Positions 14,781 to 23,458 of a DNA stretch of 39,694 nt are shown piece after piece. Position numbers and translations under genes: made by a program. Source of the DNA: Haloferax profundi (lineage in GTDB: Archaea > Halobacteriota > Halobacteria > Halobacteriales > Haloferacaceae); NCBI RefSeq assembly GCF_001469865.1, contig NZ_LOPV01000716.1:1-39694 (forward strand), read 5' to 3'. Position 1 is the first letter of the stretch, and the number at the start of each line of letters is the position of its first letter. The notes under the pieces were generated by a model, which saw only the letters and a list, made by a program, of their open reading frames with translations, made no database searches and had not been told where the DNA came from.

Positions 14781-16526
14781 ATGAAGGTCAGAATCGGCGA
14801 CGGCGCGACTGGCGAAGAGGCCGAAGCCATCGCGAGTGCGCTGGCGCGGCATCTCGCAACGGACGTGGACGTGTTCGTCGGCGACGGCGAGGAGTCAGTT
14901 GCGAACGCCGAACCGCCTGCGGACACCTTCCCGCTCGACGACGACATGGAACCGACCGAGCGCGAAGAGAAACTCCGCGAGGAGATTGCCGACATCCTCG
15001 GCGGCGGTCCGGAGAAGTACAAAGAGCGACTCCCCGAAGCGGGCAAACTGTTCGTCCGTGACCGCCTCGACCTGTGGTTCCCCGAGGGCCTGAAGTTCGA
15101 AGACGGCAAGTTCGCCAACTTCGACTCGTGGCACGAGAACTCCCCCGAAGTGGACGACGCGGACCCGAACACGCGACTGCCCGGTGATGGTCTCCTCACC
15201 GGTGCTGCCGAGTTCGACGGCCGCGACCTGCACTTCATGGCCAACGACTTCACCGTCAAGGCGGGGTCGATGGCCCGTCGGGGCGTCGAGAAGTTCCTGC
15301 GGATGCAACAACGCGCCCTCAAGACCGGCAAGCCGGTGTTGTACCTGATGGACTCGTCGGGCGGTCGCATCGACCAGCAGTCTGGATTCTTCGCAAACCG
15401 CGAAGGTATCGGGAAGTACTACTACAATCACTCGATGCTCTCGGGGTACGTCCCGCAGATTTGCGTCCTCTACGGCCCGTGTATCGCCGGTGCGGCGTAC
15501 ACGCCCGTCTTCGCGGACTTCACCATCATGGTCGAAGGGATGTCCGCGATGGCCATCGCCTCGCCGCGCATGGTGAAGATGGTCACCGGCGAGGAGATTT
15601 CGATGCAGGACCTCGGCGGGGCGCAGATGCACGCACAGGAGTCCGGGAGCGCCGACTTGGTCGCCCGCGACGAAGAACACGCCCGCGAACTCGTCTCGCA
15701 ACTCATCACGTACCTCCCGGACAAAGCAGGCGAGAAACCACCGCAGTCCGAACCGAAACCCCCTCGCTTTTCGCCCGACGGCATCGACGAACTCATCCCC
15801 GAGTCGCCGAACCGCCCCTACGACGTCCACGACCTGATAGAGCGCATCGTCGACGCCGAGTCGGTCTTCGAACTCAAACCAGACTACGGGAAGGAAATCG
15901 TCACCACGTTCGCGAAGATAGACGGCCGGCCGGTCGGCATCGTCGCCAACCAACCGACCGAACGCTCCGGCGCAATCTTCCCGGACGCAGCAGAGAAGGC
16001 CGCCGAGTTCATCTGGACGTGCGACGCCTACGAGATTCCGCTGCTCTACCTCTGTGACACGCCGGGATTCATGGCCGGGTCGCAAGTCGAGAAGGACGCC
16101 ATCTTGGAGAAGGGCAAGAAGTTCATCTACGCCACGTCCTCTGCGACGGTCCCCAAACAGACGGTCATCGTGCGCAAAGCCTACGGTGCGGGCATCTACG
16201 CGATGGGCGGCCCCGCCTACGACCCCGACAGTGTCGTCGCGCTTCCGTCCGGCGAAATCGGCATCATGGGCCCGGAGGCCGCCATCAACGCCGTGTACGC
16301 GAACAAACTCGCCGCCATCGACGACCCAGACGAGCGCAAGGTACGCGAAGACGAACTCCGCGAGGAGTACCGCGAGGACATCGACGTCCACCGGATGGCG
16401 AGCGAAGTCGTCATCGACGAAATCGTTCCGCCGTCGTCGCTCCGTGACGAACTCGTCAACCGCTTCGAGTTCTACGCCTCCGTGGAGAAGTCGCTTCCCG
16501 ACAAAAAACACGGGACGATACTCTGA
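14781..16526 (+). CDS. acyl-CoA carboxylase carboxyltransferase (beta) subunit
   Basis: A 581-residue carboxyltransferase of the PccB/MmdA family that moves CO2 between carboxybiotin and an acyl-CoA such as propionyl-CoA. The N-terminal crotonase-like half contains the oxyanion-hole segment GPCIAGAAYTP (about 232-242); the C-terminal half has GVVANQPT-like sequence (PVGIVANQPTERSGAI) and the second oxyanion segment YGAGIYAMGGPAYDP (about 468-482). Before them is an unusual N-terminal region of about 90 residues, including KVRIGDGATGEEAEAIA and an acidic linker, absent from typical PccB. No biotin carboxylase or biotin carrier gene is adjacent, so partners are encoded elsewhere. ATG 14781 fits better than ATG 14742 because homology-like sequence and the promoter spacing begin there. 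Substrate is inferred. Confidence 0.85.
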   Translation: MKVRIGDGATGEEAEAIASALARHLATDVDVFVGDGEESVANAEPPADTFPLDDDMEPTEREEKLREEIADILGGGPEKYKERLPEAGKLFVRDRLDLWFPEGLKFEDGKFANFDSWHENSPEVDDADPNTRLPGDGLLTGAAEFDGRDLHFMANDFTVKAGSMARRGVEKFLRMQQRALKTGKPVLYLMDSSGGRIDQQSGFFANREGIGKYYYNHSMLSGYVPQICVLYGPCIAGAAYTPVFADFTIMVEGMSAMAIASPRMVKMVTGEEISMQDLGGAQMHAQESGSADLVARDEEHARELVSQLITYLPDKAGEKPPQSEPKPPRFSPDGIDELIPESPNRPYDVHDLIERIVDAESVFELKPDYGKEIVTTFAKIDGRPVGIVANQPTERSGAIFPDAAEKAAEFIWTCDAYEIPLLYLCDTPGFMAGSQVEKDAILEKGKKFIYATSSATVPKQTVIVRKAYGAGIYAMGGPAYDPDSVVALPSGEIGIMGPEAAINAVYANKLAAIDDPDERKVREDELREEYREDIDVHRMASEVVIDEIVPPSSLRDELVNRFEFYASVEKSLPDKKHGTIL

Positions 16527-16615
16527 GTTAATCCTCTGTTTTACCGGCAGGTAACCTCTCGATAATTGACCTAAGCGGAGGATACTGAGGTAGGTCGACT
16601 CCCTCTGTGGGGTAT

Positions 16616-16629
16616 CGCACTTCGGTGCG
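16616..16629 (+). other. UUCG-tetraloop hairpin just before a start codon
   Basis: CGCAC-TTCG-GTGCG is a perfect 5-bp stem with a TTCG loop, extended by GGG (16610-16612) against CCC (16630-16632) across a small bulge. It ends 4-6 nt before the ATG at 16636, so in a leadered mRNA it would sit over the initiation site. It could also mark the 3' end of the carboxyltransferase mRNA. Confidence 0.5.
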
Positions 16630-16635
16630 CCCACA

Positions 16636-16995
16636 ATGAGTCACGGAATTCCACAGGCCGAGACACCACGCTCCGTTCTTTCGCACGTCGTCAGTGACGA
16701 CAACGTCCTCTGGGCCGTGACGATGTTGGCCTTGATTCTCGACGTCGTGACGACCCTGTACGGACTCGGCCGCGGACTAGCGGAACTGAACCCCGTCGTG
16801 CTCGCGTTCATCCCCAGCATGGGCACTGTCGGCGCACTCCTCTTCTTGAAACTCGTCGTCTTGACGGTGGCACTCGTCGCGTGGGTCGTCCTCCCGAAAC
16901 GTTATCGAGCGGCGATACCCATCGGCGTCGCAGTGCCGTGGGGCGTCGCTGGCCTGATGAACACGCAACTCATCCTCGTCACCCTGTTCGGCTAG
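16636..16995 (+). CDS. DUF5658-like membrane protein
   Basis: A 119-residue protein with three predicted spans (about 25-45, 55-80 and 90-118). The segment ILDVVTTLYGLGRGLAELNP, with Asp and Glu-Leu-Asn-Pro around the first span, is characteristic of DUF5658, an uncharacterised small membrane domain. The 3' end overlaps the convergent DoxX gene by 17 nt (16979-16995). A TATA-like GATAATT lies near 16560, giving a leader of about 40-45 nt that holds the UUCG hairpin. No function known. Confidence 0.75.
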   Translation: MSHGIPQAETPRSVLSHVVSDDNVLWAVTMLALILDVVTTLYGLGRGLAELNPVVLAFIPSMGTVGALLFLKLVVLTVALVAWVVLPKRYRAAIPIGVAVPWGVAGLMNTQLILVTLFG

Positions 16996-17413
16996 GCCGA
17001 CTGAGTGCGTCGACCAAGACGGCCCACGCGAGGCCGGCGAGACCGACGTCGCGGGCGAGTACGTCGCCGAAGAGGCCGCCTTCGAGGACGAACACGAGCG
17101 AGAGATAGAGACACGTCGCCGTGAGTGAGACGGCGGCGACGGCGCTGGCGATGGCAGTGAAGCGGTCGGCGACGAGTGCTGCCCCGAAGCCAATTTCGAG
17201 GACGCCGTTGACGAGCATGAACACGACAGGTGAGACGACGAGCAATGGCGCAAGCCAGTCGACGACGTACACGGTCCACGCGAGGGGGTCGAGAAGTTTG
17301 TGGACGCCGGCAGCGAACACCATCGACCCGAGTGCGACCCGAGCGATGGACGCCGGGCGAGGCGCACGAGCAGCGATTGCCGAGAGACGTGCGCCGATGG
17401 CGTCGAAGTCCAT
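16979..17413 (-). CDS. DoxX-family membrane protein
   Basis: A 144-residue protein with four predicted spans: about 28-45, 55-75, 83-105 and 110-135. The segment RVALGSMVFAAGVHKLLDP (about 25-43) and later GVLEIGFGAALV match DoxX/SURF4-like proteins, several of which have been linked to thiosulfate:quinone oxidoreductase or to oxidative-stress complexes, but most members are uncharacterised. The stop overlaps the convergent DUF5658 gene. Start ATG 17413. No quinone-linked partner is adjacent, so the DoxX call is structural only. Confidence 0.7.
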   Translation of the reverse strand: MDFDAIGARLSAIAARAPRPASIARVALGSMVFAAGVHKLLDPLAWTVYVVDWLAPLLVVSPVVFMLVNGVLEIGFGAALVADRFTAIASAVAAVSLTATCLYLSLVFVLEGGLFGDVLARDVGLAGLAWAVLVDALSRPSRTG

Positions 17414-17503
17414 AGATGCCGTAGCGACGCGGGAGAGAAAGAGGTGCGGGTCCAGCGAGCGAAACGGGACAATCCGGCGACGGCGTGAGTCAGTCGCCGC
17501 GAG

Positions 17504-17965
17504 TCACTCGCTGTCGACGTTCGCCTTCTTCAAAGACAGCGCCGTGCGCTCGAACTCACAGACCAACTCGTCGTCCTGATTGAACACCTCGACTTTCATC
17601 GTGACGACGCCTCGCTCGCCATCTGACGTCTCGCGCTTGTCGAGGACCGTCGTCTGGGCACGGAGCGTGTCGCCGTGGAAGACAGGGTTCGGATGCGAGA
17701 CGTTGTCGTAGCTGAGGTTGGCGACGATGGTTCCGTCTGTCGTATCGGGAACCGAGACGCCGACGGCGAGACTCATCGTGTAGAGCCCGTTGACCAGTCG
17801 CTCGCCGAACTGGGTCTGGGCCGCGAACTCCGCGTCGAGGTGGAGCGGTTGCTGGTTCATCGTCATGTCGCAGAACTGCTGGTTGTCCGACTCGGAGACG
17901 GTGCGGCGCTTCTCGTGTTCGATGGTCTGGCCGACTTCGAACTCCTCGTAGTACAGACCGGTCAT
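17504..17965 (-). CDS. MaoC-like hot-dog dehydratase
   Basis: A 153-residue single hot-dog domain protein of the MaoC/R-hydratase family, which hydrates enoyl-CoAs such as crotonyl- or mesaconyl-CoA. The family signature is seen as TVSESDNQQFCDMTMNQQPLHLD (about 22-44), with Asp and His of the catalytic pair, followed by the second hot-dog segment NPVFHGDTLRAQTTV. ATG 17965 lies about 27 nt from a TTTTATC box at 17989-17995, a leaderless arrangement; an upstream ATG at 18091 would overlap the gdhB promoter. It is divergent from gdhB. Whether it acts on mesaconyl-CoA-type substrates with the nearby CitE-like lyase is speculative. Confidence 0.8.
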   Translation of the reverse strand: MTGLYYEEFEVGQTIEHEKRRTVSESDNQQFCDMTMNQQPLHLDAEFAAQTQFGERLVNGLYTMSLAVGVSVPDTTDGTIVANLSYDNVSHPNPVFHGDTLRAQTTVLDKRETSDGERGVVTMKVEVFNQDDELVCEFERTALSLKKANVDSE

Positions 17966-17988
17966 AGTCGAGATTGTGTAAGACCATG

Positions 17989-18086
17989 ATAAAATCGTGC
18001 CGGTCACCGCGGCGTCACGCGGTGTGCCAACGCCCGGTGTGACAACAATTGCCCCGAGCAAAAGCAGATAACAACCATTATAATTA
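17989..18086. promoter_or_regulatory. divergent promoters of MaoC and gdhB genes
   Basis: TTTTATC (minus strand, 17989-17995) serves MaoC. ATTATAATTAT (plus strand, about 18079-18086) is the strongest TATA-like box before gdhB; with it, the gdhB leader would be about 90 nt. The 90 nt between them has two CGGTGTG copies (18018 and 18035 areas) as possible regulator sites. Confidence 0.5.
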
Positions 18087-18204
18087 TCCACAGTCGAGAG
18101 TCGCGAAAGCGCTCACTGGCCGCCCGTAACCGACGGCCGGTGGTCGTGTGCGACAGAAACCGGGTCGGCCGGCATCGCCGGCGAAAGACCGGCACGAATG
18201 CACT

Positions 18205-19491
18205 ATGGCATCCGCAGCATCATCCACCGCGAAAGACGACGAACCGACGGAAGAGACAGCGCTCGAAACAGCACGCCGACAACTCCAGCGTGCGGCGGCG
18301 CACCTGGACGTTGACCCGGGTGTCATCGAGCGCCTCCACCACCCCAATCAAGTCCACCGCGTCTCGGTCCCCCTCGAACGTGACGACGGCACGACAGCGG
18401 TCTACACCGGCTATCGCGCCCAGCACGACAGCGTCCGCGGTCCCTACAAAGGTGGCCTCCGGTTCCACCCCGACGTGACCGAAGACGAGTGTATCGGCCT
18501 CTCCATGTGGATGACGTGGAAGTGCGCAGTGATGGACATCCCCTTCGGCGGTGCCAAGGGTGGCATCGTCGTCAACCCGAAGGACCTCTCGACGGACGAA
18601 AAAGAGCGCCTGACCCGCCGCTTCGCCGAAGAACTCCGTCCGTTCATCGGCCCGACGAAGGACATTCCCGCCCCCGACATGGGTACCGACGCACAGACGA
18701 TGGCGTGGTTCATGGACGCCTACTCGATGCAGGAAGGCGAGACGCAGGCGGGTGTCGTCACGGGCAAGCCACCGGTCGTCGGCGGCAGCAAGGGTCGTGA
18801 CACGGCACCCGGCCGTTCGGTCGCAATCGTCGCACGCGAAGCAATCGACTACCTCGGCTGGGACATCGAAGACACCACCGTCGCCGTCCAAGGATTCGGG
18901 TCTGTCGGCGCACCCGCCGCGCGTCTCCTCGACGACCACGGCGCGACTGTCGTCGCCGTCTCCGACGTGAACGGCGCAATCTACGACCCCGACGGCCTCG
19001 ACACCCACGACGTGCCGACCCACGAGGAAGAACCGGAAGCCGTCATGAAGTACGACGCGCCGGAGACCCTCTCGAACGAGGACCTCCTCGAACTCGACGT
19101 GGACGTGCTCATCCCGGCCGCCATCGGCAACGTGCTGACCGCCGAGAACGCCAGTGACGTGCAGGCTGACCTCATCGTCGAGGGTGCGAACGGCCCGACC
19201 ACCTCCGCAGCGAGTGAGGTTTTCGAGGAACGCGAGATTCCGGTCGTCCCGGACATCCTCGCCAACGCCGGCGGTGTCACCGTCTCGTACTTCGAGTGGT
19301 TGCAGGACCTCAACCACCGTTCGTGGTCGCTCGAACGCGTCCACGAGGAACTGGAGACGGAGATGCTCCGCGCGTGGGAGGCCGTCCGCGAACAGGTCGA
19401 AGACCACGACGTGACGTGGCGTGACGCCGCGTACATGGTCGCTCTCGAACGCGTCGCCGCCGCCCACGAACACCGCGGTCTCTGGCCCTAG
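18205..19491 (+). CDS. gdhB: glutamate dehydrogenase (paralogue 1)
   Basis: A 428-residue hexameric-type glutamate dehydrogenase that interconverts glutamate with 2-oxoglutarate and ammonia using NAD(P). Active-site lysines follow the family spacing: Lys82 in [10 protein letters not shown], Lys106 in [10 protein letters not shown] and Lys118 in GGAKGG. The Rossmann motif [12 protein letters not shown] appears at about 232-243. ATG 18205 was chosen because an ATG at 18148 would add 19 non-homologous residues rich in Arg and Lys. The leader between the TATA box (about 18080) and the start is GC-rich and hairpin-prone (GCCGGC repeats around 18165-18195). It is one of two GDHs that flank the CitE-like gene; the pair differ in N-terminal extensions, so coenzyme or direction may differ. 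Confidence 0.92.
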   Translation: MASAASSTAKDDEPTEETALETARRQLQRAAAHLDVDPGVIERLHHPNQVHRVSVPLERDDGTTAVYTGYRAQHDSVRGPYKGGLRFHPDVTEDECIGLSMWMTWKCAVMDIPFGGAKGGIVVNPKDLSTDEKERLTRRFAEELRPFIGPTKDIPAPDMGTDAQTMAWFMDAYSMQEGETQAGVVTGKPPVVGGSKGRDTAPGRSVAIVAREAIDYLGWDIEDTTVAVQGFGSVGAPAARLLDDHGATVVAVSDVNGAIYDPDGLDTHDVPTHEEEPEAVMKYDAPETLSNEDLLELDVDVLIPAAIGNVLTAENASDVQADLIVEGANGPTTSAASEVFEEREIPVVPDILANAGGVTVSYFEWLQDLNHRSWSLERVHEELETEMLRAWEAVREQVEDHDVTWRDAAYMVALERVAAAHEHRGLWP

Positions 19492-19599
19492 GCGACGCAT
19501 ACCCGACTGTCGCTCACACGGAGTCATCACTCGTGGCCCCATCGTCACGAGTACCTGACACCACACTCTTCACGATTCCACCCCATCCCACTCTCATCT

Positions 19600-20439
19600 A
19601 TGCCACGACGGAGCGTCCTGTTTTCACCCGGAGACCGGCCCGAATTGATGCGAAAAGCCCCCGGTGCGGGTGCCGACGTACTCGTCTTCGACCTCGAAGA
19701 TGCCGTCGCACCCGAGCGCAAAGCCGAGGCGAGAGAGGCCGTCGTCGACGTTCTCTCGGACCCCGAATTCGACCCCGAGGCAGAAGTCACGGTTCGTGTG
19801 AATCCGGGTGACGACGGCCTCGAGGACGTTGCGACCGTCTGCGCTTCCCACCCGCCCGATGCACTCGTGGTTCCGAAGGCGTCGAGTGCCGACGACGTGA
19901 CCCGCGTCGCCGACGCCGCCCGTGATGCAGGCACCGACTGCCCGGTCATCGCCATCGTCGAGAGCGCTGCCGGTGTGCTCGCCGCACCCGAAGTTGCCGC
20001 CGCAGAAGACACCGTCGCCGTCATCTTCGGTGCAGAAGACTTCTCGGCAGACGTTGGCGCGACGCGAACAGACGACGGGACCGAGGTACTCTACGCCCGC
20101 GAACGCGTCGTCGTCGCTGCCGCAGCAGCGGGTATCGACGCAATCGACACGCTCCACGTGGACTATCAGGACGACGCCGGCCTCCGCGAAGACGCTCGAT
20201 TCGGCCGCCAACTCGGCTACGACGGGAAACTCGCTATCCACCCGGCGCAGGTCGCCACTATCAACGAGGCGTTCTCGCCGGACCCCGAAGACGTGACGTG
20301 GGCGAAGAAGGTGCTTCGCGCCCGTGACGAGGCGGCGGCCGACGGCCGCGGCGTCTTCGGCGTCGACGGCGAGATGATAGACGCGCCACTCGTCAAACAA
20401 GCGGAAAATATTCTGGACCGAGCAGGCGAATCGTACTGA
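19600..20439 (+). CDS. citE: CitE/HpcH-like aldolase or lyase
   Basis: A 279-residue TIM-barrel protein of the HpcH/CitE family, which cleaves or forms C-C bonds of (methyl)malyl-CoA, citramalyl-CoA or citryl-thioester. Visible elements: N-terminal RRSVLFSPGDRPELM with the substrate Arg; metal-binding acidic VLVFDLEDAV (about 27-36); VRVNPGDDG; VIAIVESAAG with the second metal Glu; FGAEDFSADVGA with an Asp; and LAIHPAQV near the C terminus, all family hallmarks. It lies 108 nt after gdhB and 177 nt before gdhA. The methylaspartate cycle of some haloarchaea uses a beta-methylmalyl-CoA lyase, but Haloferax relatives usually use the glyoxylate bypass, so this gene's reaction is unresolved. Confidence 0.85.
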   Translation: MPRRSVLFSPGDRPELMRKAPGAGADVLVFDLEDAVAPERKAEAREAVVDVLSDPEFDPEAEVTVRVNPGDDGLEDVATVCASHPPDALVVPKASSADDVTRVADAARDAGTDCPVIAIVESAAGVLAAPEVAAAEDTVAVIFGAEDFSADVGATRTDDGTEVLYARERVVVAAAAAGIDAIDTLHVDYQDDAGLREDARFGRQLGYDGKLAIHPAQVATINEAFSPDPEDVTWAKKVLRARDEAAADGRGVFGVDGEMIDAPLVKQAENILDRAGESY

Positions 20440-20545
20440 GGAGTCCACGACCGAACCGTACTGCGTCGCCGACGAATCGGCTCAGCCGGTTGGTCGATGT
20501 AATCGCCCGACGCCTCGTCGTTGCATGTCTCCTTTTATCGATGGG

Positions 20546-20592
20546 TACGAGTATTATCATTATCGTATGGTAAAATCTCCGCTACGCTTAAA
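20546..20592 (+). promoter_or_regulatory. gdhA promoter with inverted repeat
   Basis: CTTAAAC (20586-20592) is a TATA-like box 28 nt before the ATG at 20617. TACGA-N12-TCGTA (20546-20567) is a perfect 5-bp inverted repeat in an AT-rich stretch about 20 nt upstream of that box, a typical place for an activator such as an Lrp-type regulator. Confidence 0.4.
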
Positions 20593-20616
20593 CGGATGCC
20601 GTGAGCGTATTATGAC

Positions 20617-21870
20617 ATGGCACAAGAGGCGAATCCATTCGAGAGTTTACAGGAGCAGATCGACGACGCAGCAGCCTACCTCGACGTGCGCGACGACGTC
20701 ATCGAGCGTCTGAAGAATCCGGAACGGGTGCTCGAGACGAACCTGTCCGTCGAGATGGACGACGGCAGCATCGAACTCTTCCGCGCCTACCGCTCTCAGT
20801 TCAACGGCGACCGAGGGCCGTACAAAGGCGGCATTCGGTACCATCCGGGCGTCACTCGCGACGAAGTGAAGGCCCTCTCGGGCTGGATGGTGTACAAGTG
20901 CGCCGTCGTAGACATCCCGTACGGCGGCGGCAAGGGTGGCATCGTCATCGACCCAAAGAACTACAGCGAGGGCGAACTCGAACGCGTCTCCCGGTCGTTC
21001 GCTAAAGAACTCCGCCCGTTCATCGGCGTGGACCGCGACATCCCCGCACCGGACGTGAACACCGGCCAGCGCGAGATGAACTGGATCAAGGACACCTACG
21101 AGACGCTCGAAAACACCACCGCACCCGGCGTCATCACCGGCAAAGCGCTGACGAACGGCGGCAGCGAAGGCCGCGTCGAAGCGACCGGTCGCTCCACGAT
21201 GCTCACGGCGCGTGAGGCGTTCAAATACCTCGACCGCGACATCGAAGGCGCAACCGTCGCGGTTCAGGGCTACGGGAACGCCGGGTCCGTCGCCGCGAAA
21301 CTCATCGAAGACCTCGGCGCGAACGTCGTCGCCGTCTCCGACTCGTCCGGTGGTATCTACGACCCCGACGGCCTCGACACCCGCGACGTGAAGGCGTTCA
21401 AGAACGAGACCGGAACCGTCTCGGACTACGAAGGCACCGAACCCCTCACGAACGAAGAACTGCTCACACTCGACGTCGACCTCCTCGTCCCCGCCGCCCT
21501 CGAAAACGCCATCGACGGCGACCTGGCGAAGGACGTGCAGGCAGACATCATCGCCGAAGCGGCAAACGGGCCGCTCACGCCCCGCGCAGACGACGTGCTG
21601 ACCGAGCGCGACGTCCACGTCTTCCCCGACATCCTCGCCAACGCCGGCGGCGTCACCGTCTCGTACTTCGAGTGGGTCCAGAACCGCCAGCGCTTCTACT
21701 GGACCGAAGAGCGTGTCAACGACGAACTCGAGCGAGTCATCGTCAACGCGTTCGACAACCTCGTCGACGCCTACGAGACGCACGACTTGCCGAACTTCCG
21801 CACCGCGGCGTACGTCGTCGCCATCCAGCGTGTCGTCAACGCGTACGAGTCGAGCGGCAACTGGCCCTGA
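20617..21870 (+). CDS. gdhA: glutamate dehydrogenase (paralogue 2)
   Basis: A 417-residue glutamate dehydrogenase, homologous along its length to the gene at 18205. Lys70, Lys94 and Lys106 lie in [20 protein letters not shown] and GGGKGG, with the same 24- and 12-residue spacing as the paralogue. The NAD(P) fold motif [13 protein letters not shown] follows at about 213-225. ATG 20617 is 28 nt after a TATA-like CTTAAAC box, so the mRNA is probably leaderless. It has its own promoter with an upstream inverted repeat, so it can be regulated independently of gdhB. No frameshift or truncation is seen. Which paralogue is catabolic or anabolic cannot be told from sequence alone. Confidence 0.95.
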   Translation: MAQEANPFESLQEQIDDAAAYLDVRDDVIERLKNPERVLETNLSVEMDDGSIELFRAYRSQFNGDRGPYKGGIRYHPGVTRDEVKALSGWMVYKCAVVDIPYGGGKGGIVIDPKNYSEGELERVSRSFAKELRPFIGVDRDIPAPDVNTGQREMNWIKDTYETLENTTAPGVITGKALTNGGSEGRVEATGRSTMLTAREAFKYLDRDIEGATVAVQGYGNAGSVAAKLIEDLGANVVAVSDSSGGIYDPDGLDTRDVKAFKNETGTVSDYEGTEPLTNEELLTLDVDLLVPAALENAIDGDLAKDVQADIIAEAANGPLTPRADDVLTERDVHVFPDILANAGGVTVSYFEWVQNRQRFYWTEERVNDELERVIVNAFDNLVDAYETHDLPNFRTAAYVVAIQRVVNAYESSGNWP

Positions 21871-21975
21871 ATACGGTCCTGTCGCCGACTGACCGGGTCG
21901 TCGTGACCCCGATTGACGCGCTTTTTGTCTTTCACCCGACGTGTTTCCCGTTCCCTTGGCATAGTTGTACACACT

Positions 21976-21986
21976 CCTGTATATCA
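21976..21986 (+). promoter_or_regulatory. TATA-like box for pyrBI
   Basis: CTGTATATCAA is the best TATA match in the 171 nt before pyrB, giving a start near 22005 and a leader of about 35 nt. No attenuator-like structure was recognised. Confidence 0.4.
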
Positions 21987-22041
21987 AGCGCGCCGACCGA
22001 TGCCGGGAGATTCAAGTCGGTGTAGGTCGCTCCATTCACCG

Positions 22042-22956
22042 ATGCGTCAGGACCACCTCATCTCCGCGACAGACCTCTCGCGGGAGGACATCGAGGCGGT
22101 GCTCGACCGCGCGGCTGAAATCGACGCGAATCCGGCAGCATTCCGGCAGCAGCACGCCGGGAAAGTTCTTGGGCTCTGTTTCTTCGAACCGAGCACACGA
22201 ACCCGGATGAGCTTCGACACCGCGATGAAACGCCTCGGCGGCCAGACGGTCGACATGGGACCGGTCGAGTCGTCGTCGGTCAAGAAAGGCGAGACGCTCG
22301 CCGACACGGTTCGCGTGGTCGAAGGCTACGCGGACAGCCTCGTCCTCCGCCACCCGAGCGAGGGCGCGGCCAAGATGGCCTCGGAGTTCGTCGACGTTCC
22401 GCTCATCAACGCGGGCGACGGTGCCGGCCAGCACCCGAGTCAGACGCTCCTCGACCTCTACACTATCCGCGAGAACGCAGGACTCGACGACCTCACCATC
22501 GGTATCATGGGCGACCTGAAGTACGGCCGGACGGTCCACTCCCTGGCCGAAGCGCTCACGAACTTCGACGCGCGCCAGCACTTCATCAGCCCCGAGAGTC
22601 TCCGCCTGCCGCGCAACGTCCGGTACGACCTCCACGCGTCCGGGTCGCAGGTGAAAGAACACACGGAACTCGACGAGATTCTCCCCAGTCTCGACGTGCT
22701 CTACGTCACGCGCATCCAGCGCGAACGCTTCCCCGACGAGAACGAGTATCTCAAAGTCGCCGGTGAGTACCAAATCGACGCCGAGACGCTCGAATCGGCG
22801 TCCGACGACCTCACCATCATGCACCCGCTTCCACGGGTGGACGAAATCTCGTCCGACATCGACGACACCGACCACGCGACGTACTTCGAACAGGCACACA
22901 ACGGCATCCCGGTCCGGATGGCGCTGTTGGACCTCCTCCTCACCCAAGACCGATGA
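22042..22956 (+). CDS. pyrB: aspartate carbamoyltransferase catalytic chain
   Basis: A 304-residue enzyme that makes carbamoyl-aspartate from carbamoyl phosphate and aspartate, the first committed step of pyrimidine synthesis. The carbamoyl-phosphate loop [12 protein letters not shown] is at 47-58, the 80s-loop equivalent [12 protein letters not shown] follows, [11 protein letters not shown] carries further substrate contacts, and the aspartate loop TRIQRERFP with [10 protein letters not shown] gives the C-domain contacts. ATG 22042 was chosen because upstream in-frame codons back to 21913 are not homologous. The stop overlaps the pyrI start (ATGA), so the two genes are translationally coupled, and the holoenzyme is a catalytic trimer-regulatory dimer assembly as in other archaea. 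Confidence 0.95.
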   Translation: MRQDHLISATDLSREDIEAVLDRAAEIDANPAAFRQQHAGKVLGLCFFEPSTRTRMSFDTAMKRLGGQTVDMGPVESSSVKKGETLADTVRVVEGYADSLVLRHPSEGAAKMASEFVDVPLINAGDGAGQHPSQTLLDLYTIRENAGLDDLTIGIMGDLKYGRTVHSLAEALTNFDARQHFISPESLRLPRNVRYDLHASGSQVKEHTELDEILPSLDVLYVTRIQRERFPDENEYLKVAGEYQIDAETLESASDDLTIMHPLPRVDEISSDIDDTDHATYFEQAHNGIPVRMALLDLLLTQDR

Positions 22957-23420
22957 CAGACGACCACGAACTCCGCGTCTCGAAGATTCAAAACGGTACC
23001 GTCATCGACCACGTCGCCGGCGGGCAGGCACTCAACGTCCTCGCCATCCTCGGCATCGACGGCACGAGGGGAGAGACAGTCTCCGTCGGGATGAACGTCC
23101 CCTCGGACCGCCTCGGCCGCAAGGACATCGTCAAGGTCGAAGGCCGCGAACTGAGTCAGTCCGAAGTGGACGTGCTCTCACTCATCGCGCCGGCAGCGAG
23201 CATCAACATCGTCCGCGACTACGAAGTGGTCGAGAAGAACCGCGTCGTCCGCCCGGACGTCGTCTCGGGCATCATCTCGTGTCCGAACCGGAACTGCATC
23301 AGCAACGCCGACGAACCCATCCACGCCCGCTTTACGGTCCTCTCGGACGGCGTTCGGTGCGACTACTGCGACACTATCGTCCGCGAGGACGAAGTCGCGG
23401 CGAACCTCAACGTCAACTGA
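22953..23420 (+). CDS. pyrI: aspartate carbamoyltransferase regulatory chain
   Basis: A 155-residue regulatory subunit. The N-terminal allosteric domain has [20 protein letters not shown] (about 6-25) with nucleotide-binding residues, then [11 protein letters not shown]. The C-terminal zinc domain has the four cysteines as CPNRNC and CDYC, which hold Zn2+ and contact PyrB. It binds CTP or ATP and transmits allosteric control. It starts inside the pyrB stop codon with a 4-nt ATGA overlap, the usual archaeal pyrBI arrangement. Confidence 0.95.
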   Translation: MTDDHELRVSKIQNGTVIDHVAGGQALNVLAILGIDGTRGETVSVGMNVPSDRLGRKDIVKVEGRELSQSEVDVLSLIAPAASINIVRDYEVVEKNRVVRPDVVSGIISCPNRNCISNADEPIHARFTVLSDGVRCDYCDTIVREDEVAANLNVN

Positions 23421-23458
23421 ACGGCGACGAATCGCCTCTCCCGCGTCTCGATTTTCGG

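Noticed and set aside
14895-16634. 579-residue minus-strand frame opposite the carboxyltransferase
   Set aside because: The plus-strand frame has the full carboxyltransferase motifs; the antisense frame is Val/Asp/Arg-rich with none.
17504-18091. Extended N terminus of the MaoC gene from ATG 18091
   Set aside because: It crosses the gdhB promoter and is not hot-dog sequence; ATG 17965 has a TATA box at the right spacing.
18220-19566. 448-residue minus-strand frame opposite gdhB
   Set aside because: Antisense of a gene with clear GDH motifs; no recognisable domain.
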